Shown here piece by piece: positions 7,396 through 14,561 of a stretch of DNA of 20,290 bases. The DNA lies in contig JAKSOY010000060.1 of the NCBI GenBank assembly GCA_024405255.1, positions 1 to 20,290 on the forward strand, in the 5' to 3' direction. A program made the translations under genes and the position numbers. Position 1 is the stretch's first letter. Each line of letters begins with the position of its first letter. The stretch is from Kiritimatiellia bacterium (GTDB lineage Bacteria > Verrucomicrobiota > Kiritimatiellia > RFP12 > UBA1067). Below the pieces are notes generated by a model. It worked only from the letters and a program-made list of their open reading frames with translations. It did no database searches and was not told the DNA's origin.

Positions 7396-9183
7396 TTACT
7401 GCCAAGTCCGGGCGGACGAGAGGAAGAACGTACCGGGGAGTCCGGAAATGTCAAAACTCGAATCCTCGAAGCAGCCTGTAGAAGGACGCCTCACCTCGAC
7501 GCGCCACAGTCCCGCCTTCGGCTGCTTCTGCTTGAAACGCGCGACCCGTTCAAGATCACGCCCCGTCCACACGCACGCTCCCGACGGATCACACACCCGC
7601 ACCGTCACACGCTCGCCGCCATGGCCCATCGGCTGGAACACAAAACGCGCCGTTCCTTCCGGCACGGCGAACCAGAAATCGCCTTCGCTGCCGATCAAGT
7701 CGACCGCGCTCGAAGAGACGTCGAGCGCCACCGGACAATCCGCTTCGTCGAGCCGGAACGAGTTGCGTCCGGACGCCACCTCAAGCAAATAGAATCCCTT
7801 CCCCGGTACCGCAAACGAAAACGTTCCGTCCTCTTCCGAAAGGCGGATGTCCTTCGCCACGTCCTTCCCCTTGGGGGTACGTACGACGAACGGCTTCGGC
7901 TCTACCGTATAGTGTCCAACCCGGCAGAAACGCCCGCGGAATTTCAGCGTACGCGCCGCCTCCGCATACACCACATAGGTCGCCGTGCCGCGAACGCGCA
8001 GCGGCGACAGCTTGAGGCACTTGCCCGGCGCGGCGTCCTGCACACGCAAGCGCGTATAGTCAGGCACCTGCGCGCGCGGCAGGAATCCGTCGGGGTCCGA
8101 AAGAATCGGCAGATGCTTCTGGCACCAGGCCGCGTCCATCGGCGTCACCACCGACTCCCCGGCGGCATTCGTCGTCACGATGACCGAGTTGGTGACGTTC
8201 ACGGTAAACGGCACCCTCCGGTTCTCGCGGATATTCACCGCCGCACCGCGCACCGGACGCTCGAAGCGGCAGTTGACGAGCGTGACGGAACCACCGACCT
8301 CGCCACCCCTGCGACCCGAACCGCCATAGAAGAACGACGTGCGATCGCCCACGGAAACGCAGTTCTCAAAACGCAAGTCCACGGGTTCGCTCGCGGTGTT
8401 GAGCTGTCCCGCCCAGGTGGCGAATCCCGCACCGGCATTACCCGCGGCGCGGCAGTTGCGCATCACGCAGTTCTTCAGCACCTCTTGCGGATGGTTCGGC
8501 TCGAAGTCAATGCCCGCCTGCGGCGCCGTACCGTGCGTCGTCAACAGCTGCGTGTTTTCAATCAACAGGTTCTCGACCGAAATCACGCTGATGCCCTGAC
8601 GATGGTTGTCGCGGCAGACGACATCGCGAATGACGATGTCGACGTTCTTGCGCACCGCGCCACGCGCCCCGAGATAGATGCCATCGCCGCCGGAGTCAAT
8701 GCACGAGAGTCCCTGTACCACCACATTGCTGCAGCTGAGAATGGAAAGCGCATGCCGCCATTCCGACTTCTCATAGGCGCCGGTCATATAGTCGGCGTGC
8801 CACATGCGCAAGACACCCGGACCTTCCAACCGCACGTTTTGGCATTCGGCGAAGGTCAACAGACAGGCGCCTTTCGACTTGTATTCGCCGCGTTTCGCGC
8901 AGATCTCCGCCCCAGGCTCGAAAACCAGCGTCTGGTTGGACACACCCTTCAGGGGCAACGCGACCCAGGGGGACGGCATTTTGTCCACAACGAGCCGCGG
9001 CACGCGCGAATCAAGCGCCGCCTGCAGAAAGCGCGTCGCATCCGTCGCATCGAATCCCCACCAGGAGACACGTGCTTCCTTCAGTTCGCCTGCGGCGACT
9101 TTCGCCACGAGATCCGGACGCGCCGCCCCTGCGGTTCCCAGTACAAGCGCCGCCATCCACGAGATAATCAATTTCTTTTTCAT
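7396..9183 (-). CDS. Secreted right-handed parallel beta-helix protein, possible polysaccharide lyase or hydrolase
   Basis: Protein of 595 residues starting with a clear signal peptide (MKKKLIISWMAALVLGTAGAA). Residues about 45-400 look like a right-handed parallel beta-helix: WWGFDATDATRFLQAALDS and FEPGAEICAKRGEY resemble the entry of pectate-lyase-type helices, and rungs follow with short beta strands and Asn/Cys turns (LSILSCSNVVVQGL, IVIRDVVCRDN, LLIENTQLLTTHG). The C-terminal 180 residues appear to be beta-sandwich modules. Such folds occur in pectate lyases, GH28, GH110 and epimerases; I cannot place it in one family or name catalytic residues. Its neighbours (symporter, GH97, and kduI/kduD 5 kb away) suit a role in polysaccharide breakdown. 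The start has no Shine-Dalgarno sequence and lies 6 bases after a TATAAT box, so the mRNA may be leaderless. Confidence 0.82.
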   Translation of the reverse strand: MKKKLIISWMAALVLGTAGAARPDLVAKVAAGELKEARVSWWGFDATDATRFLQAALDSRVPRLVVDKMPSPWVALPLKGVSNQTLVFEPGAEICAKRGEYKSKGACLLTFAECQNVRLEGPGVLRMWHADYMTGAYEKSEWRHALSILSCSNVVVQGLSCIDSGGDGIYLGARGAVRKNVDIVIRDVVCRDNHRQGISVISVENLLIENTQLLTTHGTAPQAGIDFEPNHPQEVLKNCVMRNCRAAGNAGAGFATWAGQLNTASEPVDLRFENCVSVGDRTSFFYGGSGRRGGEVGGSVTLVNCRFERPVRGAAVNIRENRRVPFTVNVTNSVIVTTNAAGESVVTPMDAAWCQKHLPILSDPDGFLPRAQVPDYTRLRVQDAAPGKCLKLSPLRVRGTATYVVYAEAARTLKFRGRFCRVGHYTVEPKPFVVRTPKGKDVAKDIRLSEEDGTFSFAVPGKGFYLLEVASGRNSFRLDEADCPVALDVSSSAVDLIGSEGDFWFAVPEGTARFVFQPMGHGGERVTVRVCDPSGACVWTGRDLERVARFKQKQPKAGLWRVEVRRPSTGCFEDSSFDISGLPGTFFLSSARTWQ

Positions 9184-9189
9184 GGCGAC

Positions 9190-9198
9190 ATTATATCA
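9190..9198 (-). promoter_or_regulatory. Extended -10 promoter six bases from beta-helix start codon
   Basis: TGATATAAT on the minus strand (TATAAT at 9190-9195, TGA at 9196-9198), perfect for an extended -10, with no recognisable -35. GTCGCC separates it from the ATG, which places the predicted transcription start at or next to the A of ATG. It lies in the 27-base gap behind aroE. Confidence 0.6.
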
Positions 9199-9210
9199 AA
9201 ATTCCGTCGG

Positions 9211-10026
9211 CTACGCGAGTGCCGCGCGCATCGCGGCAAGATCGGGGTCTTGTCCGGTCCAGATGCGGAAGGACGCCGCCGCCTGTGCCGCAAGCATGCC
9301 GAGTCCATCGAGCGTCTCGGCGCCCGCATGACGCGCGGCGGCACGTGTGGCCGTTTCCCGCGCGATGGGAATGAGGTCATAGACGAGCTGCCCCGGACCG
9401 AACAGCGCGGGATCCAGGACGCTCGGATCGTCGGGTTTGAGTCCCACCGTCGTCGCATTGACAATCAAGGACTTCTCGCACACGCGAAGATCGGCGATCG
9501 CACAGGACGTCACTCGCGGATCGGCGAGTTCGGCCGCCAGCGCCGCGGCCTTTTCCCGCGTGCGGTTGGCGAGGCAGAGGGACGCACACCCCGCGTCAAG
9601 ACACGCGGCCGCCACGGCCCGTGCCGCACCACCGGCCCCGAGCAGCAGCACGGACGAAGTCCGCCATGGAAACGAACGCGCCTCGAGCGGCTGGCGGAAT
9701 CCCGCCATGTCGGTGTTGAAACCGATCATCGTGCCATCAGTCTCGAAACGAACGGTATTGACCGCCCCTGCCCGAACAGCCGTCTCGTCGAGCCGCGTCA
9801 TACAGTCCCGCACCGCAATCTTGTGCGGTACCGTCACATTGATGCCCCGATAGCCTTCGTCACGAAACCGCGCGAGCGCTTCGGGGACAGTCCCCGGTTC
9901 GACGTCGACGGCACCATAGTCGGCGGCAAGCCCCAACGCACGAAAATTCGCGGTATGCATCCGCGGCGACAACGAATGCGCCACAGGATGTCCAATCACG
10001 GCAAACTTGAGCAAGTTTGAAAACAT
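9211..10026 (-). CDS. aroE: Shikimate dehydrogenase
   Basis: Cytoplasmic NADP-dependent enzyme that reduces 3-dehydroshikimate to shikimate in aromatic amino acid synthesis. It is 271 residues long, the normal size. The shikimate-binding N-terminal domain has SLSP (about 18-21), NVTVPHK with the catalytic Lys69, and GFNTD with Asp106; the Rossmann domain has GAGGAARA (130-137) and NRT. The C-terminal QAAASFRIWTG completes the signature. The ATG has no Shine-Dalgarno sequence; upstream lies the inverted heptad cluster of the ilvN-aroE gap and no clear -10. It is followed after 27 bases by the beta-helix gene, but a strong -10 in that gap suggests separate transcription. Confidence 0.96.
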   Translation of the reverse strand: MFSNLLKFAVIGHPVAHSLSPRMHTANFRALGLAADYGAVDVEPGTVPEALARFRDEGYRGINVTVPHKIAVRDCMTRLDETAVRAGAVNTVRFETDGTMIGFNTDMAGFRQPLEARSFPWRTSSVLLLGAGGAARAVAAACLDAGCASLCLANRTREKAAALAAELADPRVTSCAIADLRVCEKSLIVNATTVGLKPDDPSVLDPALFGPGQLVYDLIPIARETATRAAARHAGAETLDGLGMLAAQAAASFRIWTGQDPDLAAMRAALA

Positions 10027-10041
10027 TGGAATGAAGATGAA

Positions 10042-10083
10042 GTTTAAGATTAAAGATTAAAAGTTAAAGGTTAAAGGTTAGGG
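10042..10083. repeat. Inverted heptad cluster upstream of aroE
   Basis: On the plus strand the units ATTAAAG, ATTAAAA, GTTAAAG and GTTAGGG run in phase, in the opposite orientation to the 52-base repeats on the other side of the gap. A 15-base stretch of the GGTTAAA type here is a perfect inverted match to the right-hand copies, so a long hairpin between the two is possible. A purine-rich unique stretch (10084-10123) lies between the arms. Confidence 0.75.
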
Positions 10084-10123
10084 GGGGATTGAAGGGGTTA
10101 AGGCTGAAGATTAACGGACGACT

Positions 10124-10227
10124 CAAGCATCTATCCCTTTAATCTTTAATCTTTAATTTTTAACCTTTAACCTTTCAAGCATCTATCCCTTCAATCTTTA
10201 ATCTTTAATTTTTAACCTTTAACCTTT
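10124..10227. repeat. Two tandem 52-base repeats made of heptads, overlapping ilvN stop
   Basis: Copy A (10124-10175) and copy B (10176-10227) are adjacent, equal in length, and differ at one base that I can see (T/C within the ATCCCTT-AATC segment). Each holds five 7-base units (coding strand GGTTAAA, AATTAAA, GATTAAA) plus a 17-base unique tail containing GATAGATGC. Copy B reaches into ilvN and supplies its last two codons (Lys-Gly) and the TAA at 10219-10221. Confidence 0.92.
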
Positions 10228-10467
10228 CAGCCGCGAGGTGACTTCGATGACATTCACCTGATTGCGCAACTGGAGGATGATCTGCTGAATCACGCGGTCG
10301 TCACCCAGGACGTCGATCTTCATGCGCGAGACCGTACCGTCTTCCGTCGGACCCACGCTCAGCGTCTGGATGTTATAACCGCGTCCCGAGATCAAGCCCA
10401 CGATGCGCGCCAAGACGCCCGGCTTGTTCTCGACAAAACAGTTCAATCGATGGAGTTCTTCTTTCAT
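10219..10467 (-). CDS. ilvN: Acetolactate synthase small (regulatory) subunit, single ACT domain
   Basis: Protein of 82 residues consisting of one ACT domain: NCFVENKPGVLARIVGLISG, RGYNIQTLSVGPTEDGTVSRM and QLRNQVNVIEV are the standard IlvN/IlvH signature. The subunit binds valine and regulates the catalytic IlvB in branched-chain amino acid synthesis. Most IlvH proteins are about 160 residues with a second domain; this one stops after the ACT domain, as in E. coli IlvN, and its last codons lie inside a tandem repeat. No ilvB is adjacent in the window. The ATG at 10467 is preferred because a TATAAT box sits 7 bases upstream, which excludes the longer in-frame version. There is no Shine-Dalgarno sequence, so leaderless translation is likely. 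Confidence 0.9.
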   Translation of the reverse strand: MKEELHRLNCFVENKPGVLARIVGLISGRGYNIQTLSVGPTEDGTVSRMKIDVLGDDRVIQQIILQLRNQVNVIEVTSRLKG

Positions 10468-10474
10468 AGCGGCT

Positions 10475-10504
10475 ATTATAGCATAAAATCCACGACCAAG
10501 ACAA
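10475..10504 (-). promoter_or_regulatory. Extended -10 promoter seven bases from ilvN start codon
   Basis: TGCTATAAT on the minus strand (TATAAT at 10475-10480, TGC at 10481-10483) with TTGTCT (10499-10504) 18 bases upstream as a 4-of-6 -35. AGCCGCT lies between the -10 and the ATG, so transcription would begin at about the A of ATG. Confidence 0.65.
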
Positions 10505-10522
10505 GCGCACAAAAACGCGCTT
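10503..10522 (-). terminator. Small hairpin at end of lipoprotein gene, possible weak terminator
   Basis: AAGCGC (10503-10508) and GCGCTT (10517-10522) form a 6-base stem with an 8-base loop that overlaps the stop codon of the lipoprotein gene. There is no T-run after it, and the -35 of the ilvN promoter overlaps its far arm. Confidence 0.3.
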
Positions 10523-11114
10523 ATTTAAGGGCGCGGAGGGCTTCGGCGAGGGCGTTGTCGAAGGCGGAGGAAAAGGCGGCCGTGTAATCGCCGGAACTTG
10601 CATCCGCTTCGCCCGAACCCGATCCCGAGAGGGCGACATCGCGCGGGCCGCGCCCCATCTTCACCACATCGACGCTCACCGTCGCGCGCGCCATGCGGCG
10701 ATTGTTTTCACGACAGTCGAGCGAGAGGTTCGTCACCGTCACTTCCACCTGCGCATCCGCCGCCGCCGAGCTGGAGGACTCGACCACGTGTCCAAACCGT
10801 CCATCGGCCGCGAACCGGTTCTTCACCGCCGAACGCACCAATGCCGCCGGTGTCGAAGCAAAGACATTGTAGGCGTCGAACGCAACCGACCCATCCGAAC
10901 GATGTACCACGAACGGCGGTTTGTCGTACGGCGCCGACACCGTGACGGCACCCAGCCGCGTCACGGCAAAGGCGGCCTGTCCTTCAGGCGGCAGCACAAC
11001 AGACGGCAGATCGGTCCGAGGGGACACCGTCCAGGCATGCGACTCGGGCAAGCTGGACGAAAAACATCCCGTCAAAAACAAGAGCAAAGACGCGGCCAAC
11101 AGATTTCGCAACAT
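10521..11114 (-). CDS. Envelope lipoprotein, ABC-transport auxiliary (PqiC-like)
   Basis: Protein of 197 residues beginning MLRNLLAASLLLFLTGC, a lipoprotein signal with lipobox LTGC and acylated Cys17. The body resembles the ABC-type transport auxiliary lipoprotein family (PqiC/DUF330-like): an early segment on a single property (RLGAVTVSAPYDKPPFVVHRSDG), FDAYNVFASTPAALVRSAVKNRF, then strands ending in RMARATVSVDV and a C-terminal FDNALAEALRALK helix. Those proteins partner with MlaD/MCE-type lipid transport systems, but no such genes are in the window. The start is set by AAAGGGGAA upstream and by the signal sequence; a longer frame upstream would bury it. It lies 29 bases after the phosphoesterase gene in a likely ispD operon. 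The family call is moderate; lipoprotein nature is firm. Confidence 0.72.
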   Translation of the reverse strand: MLRNLLAASLLLFLTGCFSSSLPESHAWTVSPRTDLPSVVLPPEGQAAFAVTRLGAVTVSAPYDKPPFVVHRSDGSVAFDAYNVFASTPAALVRSAVKNRFAADGRFGHVVESSSSAAADAQVEVTVTNLSLDCRENNRRMARATVSVDVVKMGRGPRDVALSGSGSGEADASSGDYTAAFSSAFDNALAEALRALK

Positions 11115-11143
11115 GACGAGTTCCCCTTTCCCGCGACATTTCC

Positions 11144-11881
11144 TCATCGGCCGATCGCCAAGCGCGCCGCACACTTCTCGGGCAGACCCGCCGCGCGGTT
11201 CCGCGCCATGGCCGCTTCGACATCGTAGGCCAGACGGCGGAAACGAATCACCCGCGAGGCCATGTCATAGATGACATACGACGCACGCGGATCCCCGTCG
11301 CGCGGCTGCCCCACGGAGCCGACATTGATGAAAAGACGCTGTCCCAGCTCAAGCTGGAAGTCGATCGGTTCATAATGCATGATGCCGCCGGTCTCGTTCG
11401 AATAGATGATCGGCACATGCGTATGACCATGAAAACACAACTGCGTATACTGGTAGCTGAAGTTCGCCTCCGCCTGCTGGTTGTCGAACACATAGCCCCA
11501 GTGGTCCGGCTTATCCAGCGTCGCATGGACGAGCATAAAGCCCATCACCGGCCGGTGCAACGGCAAATCGTGCAGCCACTTGATATCCTCGGGCGTCAAC
11601 TGCTGACGCGTCCACTGCACCACCTGTGCGGCATTCGGATGGAAATCGGCCAAGTTCGTATCCAGGTACGACACATAGTGGTCGTGATTGCCGCGCACGA
11701 CGGGACATCTCAGTTCATCGCGCACGATGCGAATGCATTCGGCCGGCGCCGAATTATAGCCCACCACATCGCCGACACAGACAAAGTCCGTCACACCCTG
11801 TTGACGCGCATCATCCAACACAACATTGAGTGCATCAATGTTGGCATGAATATCACCTAGTATGGCGTAGACTTTTCCCAT
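11144..11881 (-). CDS. Calcineurin-like metallophosphoesterase (YfcE/MJ0936-like)
   Basis: Cytoplasmic protein of 245 residues with the complete dimetal site: GDIHAN (9-14), GDVVGY (37-42), GNHDH (64-68), a His at 119 in LVHATLDKP, and GHTH (152-155). The size and motif spacing match the Metallophos_2 group of small phosphodiesterases; the natural substrate is unknown. Its ATG is 6 bases after the ispD stop, so the two are almost certainly co-transcribed, with the lipoprotein gene following. Confidence 0.88.
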   Translation of the reverse strand: MGKVYAILGDIHANIDALNVVLDDARQQGVTDFVCVGDVVGYNSAPAECIRIVRDELRCPVVRGNHDHYVSYLDTNLADFHPNAAQVVQWTRQQLTPEDIKWLHDLPLHRPVMGFMLVHATLDKPDHWGYVFDNQQAEANFSYQYTQLCFHGHTHVPIIYSNETGGIMHYEPIDFQLELGQRLFINVGSVGQPRDGDPRASYVIYDMASRVIRFRRLAYDVEAAMARNRAAGLPEKCAARLAIGR

Positions 11882-11887
11882 GTTCTC

Positions 11888-12565
11888 TTACTTCAGTACA
11901 ATGGATGCGGCCAGACGAAGGTCCTCAACCGTCGTGATCTTCAGATTCGGTTTCGCGCTTTCGAAAATCTTCACCTGTTCACCAAGCAGCTCAACCGCCG
12001 ATGCATCATCCGTCACTTCCAGTTTCTTCTCAACGACATTTTCGTAGGCACGCTTAAGAAGGCGCACGTCAAACGCCTGCGGCGTCTGAACGGCCCAGAG
12101 TTTCGAACGGTCCTCCGTGCGCGTCACCGTCGTACCCTTTTCGACGAACTTCACCGTATCCCAAATGTGGCGACCGACAACCGCCGCATTCGAACGACGC
12201 GCCAGCTTCACCACTTCGGAAATCGTCTCGGGCGTCACACACGGACGCGCCCCGTCATGGATGACCACCGTGCGCGCATCGATGTCCAGCGCCTTCATCC
12301 CGTTCATCACGGAGTCCTGACGCTTCGCACCACCCGGCACCACGGCCAGAAGCTTTGAAATACCGAACATCCGTCCAACGGCCTTCGCCGCGACAAGCTG
12401 CTCCTTACGCACCACGAGGACGATCTGGTCGACATCCGCGCAATGCTCGAACGCCAGAAGACTCCACGCCACCACAGGCCGCGGACCAAGGTTCAGAAAA
12501 GCCTTGTCAGCTCCTGTCCCCATCCGTTCGCTTTTGCCTGCCGCAACGATTATCGCCGTTACCAT
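11888..12565 (-). CDS. ispD: 2-C-methyl-D-erythritol 4-phosphate cytidylyltransferase
   Basis: Transfers CMP from CTP to methylerythritol phosphate in the MEP pathway of isoprenoid synthesis. It is 225 residues long, normal for IspD. The nucleotide-binding loop AAGKSERMG (8-16) with Lys21 downstream, PGGAKRQDSV (78-86), HDGARPCV (103-110), QTPQAF and TDDAS are all present. AAGGAGCG precedes the ATG, and an extended -10 promoter lies at 12614. First gene of the run ispD - phosphoesterase - lipoprotein. The usual partner ispF is not in the window. Confidence 0.96.
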   Translation of the reverse strand: MVTAIIVAAGKSERMGTGADKAFLNLGPRPVVAWSLLAFEHCADVDQIVLVVRKEQLVAAKAVGRMFGISKLLAVVPGGAKRQDSVMNGMKALDIDARTVVIHDGARPCVTPETISEVVKLARRSNAAVVGRHIWDTVKFVEKGTTVTRTEDRSKLWAVQTPQAFDVRLLKRAYENVVEKKLEVTDDASAVELLGEQVKIFESAKPNLKITTVEDLRLAASIVLK

Positions 12566-12613
12566 CTCGTACTCGCTCCTTGCTTATTAGACTCTTTGTA
12601 AAAGGTATTGAAC

Positions 12614-12642
12614 ATTATAGCAAATCTTATCGGCCAAGTCTA
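12614..12642 (-). promoter_or_regulatory. Extended -10 promoter for ispD
   Basis: TGCTATAAT on the minus strand (TATAAT at 12614-12619, TGC at 12620-12622), with TAGACT 17 bases upstream (12637-12642, 4 of 6). The leader is about 45 bases and includes the Shine-Dalgarno sequence. Confidence 0.65.
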
Positions 12643-12667
12643 GGCAAAAGTCATCGGGCATTCTTCA

Positions 12668-13765
12668 TCACCTTTGACGCCAGAACAGCCTCAATCCGAC
12701 TAAAAAGAAAATCGTATCCGGAAGGACTGCCGCCAGAATCGGCGGCAATGCCCCCCAACGGGAAAGCGCCATGCAGAGAATGGTCAACCCGTAAAACGCA
12801 AAGAACAGTGCAAGCGCCCCGACGATGCCCTTGAAAACGCTCTGACGACCGGTGGCAATGCCGGCGGGAATGGCAAACAGCGTAATCACGATGCATGCGA
12901 GCGGCGACAGGATCTGCGCCCAGAGATCGTAGATGCGATCGCGCCGTGTTGCCGGCGTCAGGGACGGATGCACCTTCAGGTAGCGCAAACGTTCCCGCGT
13001 CGAACAAAAGGTCCAGTCGCGGTTCTGCAGCAGAAAGTCTTCCGGACGCTCATCGAACTGCGGGAACGGCCGCAGCGTGAGATTCTCGAGTTCGGGCGTC
13101 GGTGAAGCCGTCTCTTCGCCGCGGTCGTTGAAGTAGGCCACTTCAGGACGCATCAAGTACCAGACACCGTCGAGGTATTCCGCACGCGCGCTCTTCACCG
13201 TCATTTCACGGACGCCGAGAGACGAGTTGACCGAAATCGAAACGTCTTCCAGCACATGCGCATTCTCCGTTGCCGCCAAACCCACACGCCAGGTCCGGTT
13301 GGCGGCGGAGTTGTGATAGACGAGATCGCCCGTGCGTTCCATCTCGTCCTCTTTGAAACGCGCGGCCTTGAACTGCTTCGCCCACTGGCCGTAGCGCGGC
13401 ACATAGACTTCGTTCACCCACCCGACGAACACCGCCATCAGCGTCGCCCCGAACAACAGCGGCTTGACGATCGTGAAGAATCCGATGCCGCTCGCACGCA
13501 TGGCGATCAGCTCCGAATGGCGGCAGAAGCTCCACATCGTGTAGAGCGTCGCCAGCATCAGGCAGGCGGGCGCCATCCATTCGAAGTACGGGGCGAGATA
13601 CCCCAGCAGGTACAGACACGCCTTCTCGAATCCCGGCTTCGCCTCCATCAACCGGCTGAACGAACCGAAGAGCTCGAACAGCAGATAGATGGAGAGGAAC
13701 CCTGTCAGACAATAGAACAGGGGAACACAGAATTCGCGAAAGACGTAGCGGGTGAGGATCTTCAT
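12668..13765 (-). CDS. LptF/LptG-family lipopolysaccharide export permease
   Basis: Inner-membrane protein of 365 residues, the normal length for this family. It starts MKILTRYVFREFCVPLFYCLTG, typical of LptF/LptG, followed by further N-terminal helices (LELF to WMAPACLMLATLYTMWSF, SELIAMRASGIG, FTIVKPLLFGATL), a periplasmic beta-jellyroll region (about 130-260) and a C-terminal helix group (LSPLACIVITLFAIPAGI onward). These permeases, with LptB, extract LPS toward the outer membrane. Whether it is F or G cannot be decided from the sequence, and no second permease is adjacent. The ATG, with no clear Shine-Dalgarno sequence, is 35 bases downstream of the kduD stop. Confidence 0.9.
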   Translation of the reverse strand: MKILTRYVFREFCVPLFYCLTGFLSIYLLFELFGSFSRLMEAKPGFEKACLYLLGYLAPYFEWMAPACLMLATLYTMWSFCRHSELIAMRASGIGFFTIVKPLLFGATLMAVFVGWVNEVYVPRYGQWAKQFKAARFKEDEMERTGDLVYHNSAANRTWRVGLAATENAHVLEDVSISVNSSLGVREMTVKSARAEYLDGVWYLMRPEVAYFNDRGEETASPTPELENLTLRPFPQFDERPEDFLLQNRDWTFCSTRERLRYLKVHPSLTPATRRDRIYDLWAQILSPLACIVITLFAIPAGIATGRQSVFKGIVGALALFFAFYGLTILCMALSRWGALPPILAAVLPDTIFFLVGLRLFWRQR

Positions 13766-13800
13766 AGTCGAGTCGGTCGAAGTTGACGGCCGTTCACGCA

Positions 13801-14493
13801 CTAGCGCGCGAGCCAACCTCCATCCACGGGAAGAACGATGCCGTTGATATAGTCCGAGGCCGGCGAGCAGAGGAACACGCACGCACCGGCGATGTCCTCG
13901 GCAAGCCCCCAGCGTCCCGCCGGAATGCGCTCGAGAATCTGGCGGCTGCGCACGGGATCGGCCCGCAGCGCGGCCGTGTTGTCCGTCGCGATGTAGCCGG
14001 GCGCAATGGCGTTCACATTCACGCCCTTCGGCGCCCATTCGTTGGCAAGCGCCTTCGTGAGCTGGCCGACAGCGCCCTTCGACGCCGCATAACCCGGCAC
14101 CGTGATGCCGCCCTGGAAGGTCAGCAGCGAAGCCGTGAACACGATTTTGCCGTAACCGCGCGCAACCATGTCCTTGCCGAACTCGCGGGCGAGAATGAAC
14201 TGCGAATTGATGTTCACGTTCATCACCTTGTCCCACCAGTCGTCCGGATGCTCGGCCGCCGGCTTGCGCAGAATCGTCCCCGCGTTGTTCACGAGGATGT
14301 CGATCTGATGCTCCTTCTTCACGCGTTCGATGAAGGCGTAGACGGCTGCGCGGTCCGAGAGGTCGCAGTCCTTCGAACACGTGCGCACGACGCGCGCACC
14401 CGCCGCCTCGAGGGCGTCGGCCATTGCCTTGCCGATGCCCCGGTTCGATCCGGTCACCAGCGCCGTCTTTCCGCTCAGATCATATGTGATCAT
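13801..14493 (-). CDS. kduD: 2-dehydro-3-deoxy-D-gluconate 5-dehydrogenase (KduD)
   Basis: Short-chain dehydrogenase that reduces 2,5-diketo-3-deoxygluconate to 2-keto-3-deoxygluconate, the step after KduI in unsaturated-uronate breakdown. It has 230 residues. The cofactor loop TGSNRGIG (14-21), NNAG (69-72), Ser122 and YAASK with Tyr135 and Lys139 are intact. The KduD-specific blocks TFQGGITVPGYAASK, NTAALRADP and RIPAGRWG separate it from other SDRs. The ATG at 14493 is chosen because of AGAGGTG upstream; a longer frame to 14547 would translate the heptad repeat. It lies 69 bases downstream of kduI, and the gap contains that repeat. It is slightly short against the usual 250, with the loss mostly in the region of residues 35-50. 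Confidence 0.94.
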   Translation of the reverse strand: MITYDLSGKTALVTGSNRGIGKAMADALEAAGARVVRTCSKDCDLSDRAAVYAFIERVKKEHQIDILVNNAGTILRKPAAEHPDDWWDKVMNVNINSQFILAREFGKDMVARGYGKIVFTASLLTFQGGITVPGYAASKGAVGQLTKALANEWAPKGVNVNAIAPGYIATDNTAALRADPVRSRQILERIPAGRWGLAEDIAGACVFLCSPASDYINGIVLPVDGGWLAR

Positions 14494-14523
14494 ATTCCGT
14501 ACACCTCTTTCAGCCTGCTCTGA

Positions 14524-14558
14524 ACATTCCACATTCTCAATTTTCAATTCTCAATTTG
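14524..14558. repeat. 7-base repeat array between kduI and kduD
   Basis: Five in-phase heptads on the plus strand: ACATTCC, ACATTCT, CAATTTT, CAATTCT and CAATTTG. On the coding strand they read AATTGAG/AATTGAA-like, and the array begins 3 bases after the kduI stop codon (14562-14564). It is of the same family as the array at the end of ppdK. Confidence 0.85.
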
Positions 14559-14561
14559 CGA

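Noticed and set aside
7621..10020. A 799-codon open frame on the plus strand across the beta-helix and aroE genes
   Set aside because: It is antisense to two convincing genes, is rich in Arg and His as expected of a shadow frame in GC-rich DNA, and matches no family I recognise.
14494..14547. N-terminal extension of KduD
   Set aside because: The extra residues are a translation of the heptad repeat; the ATG at 14493 has a ribosome-binding sequence and matches KduD family starts.
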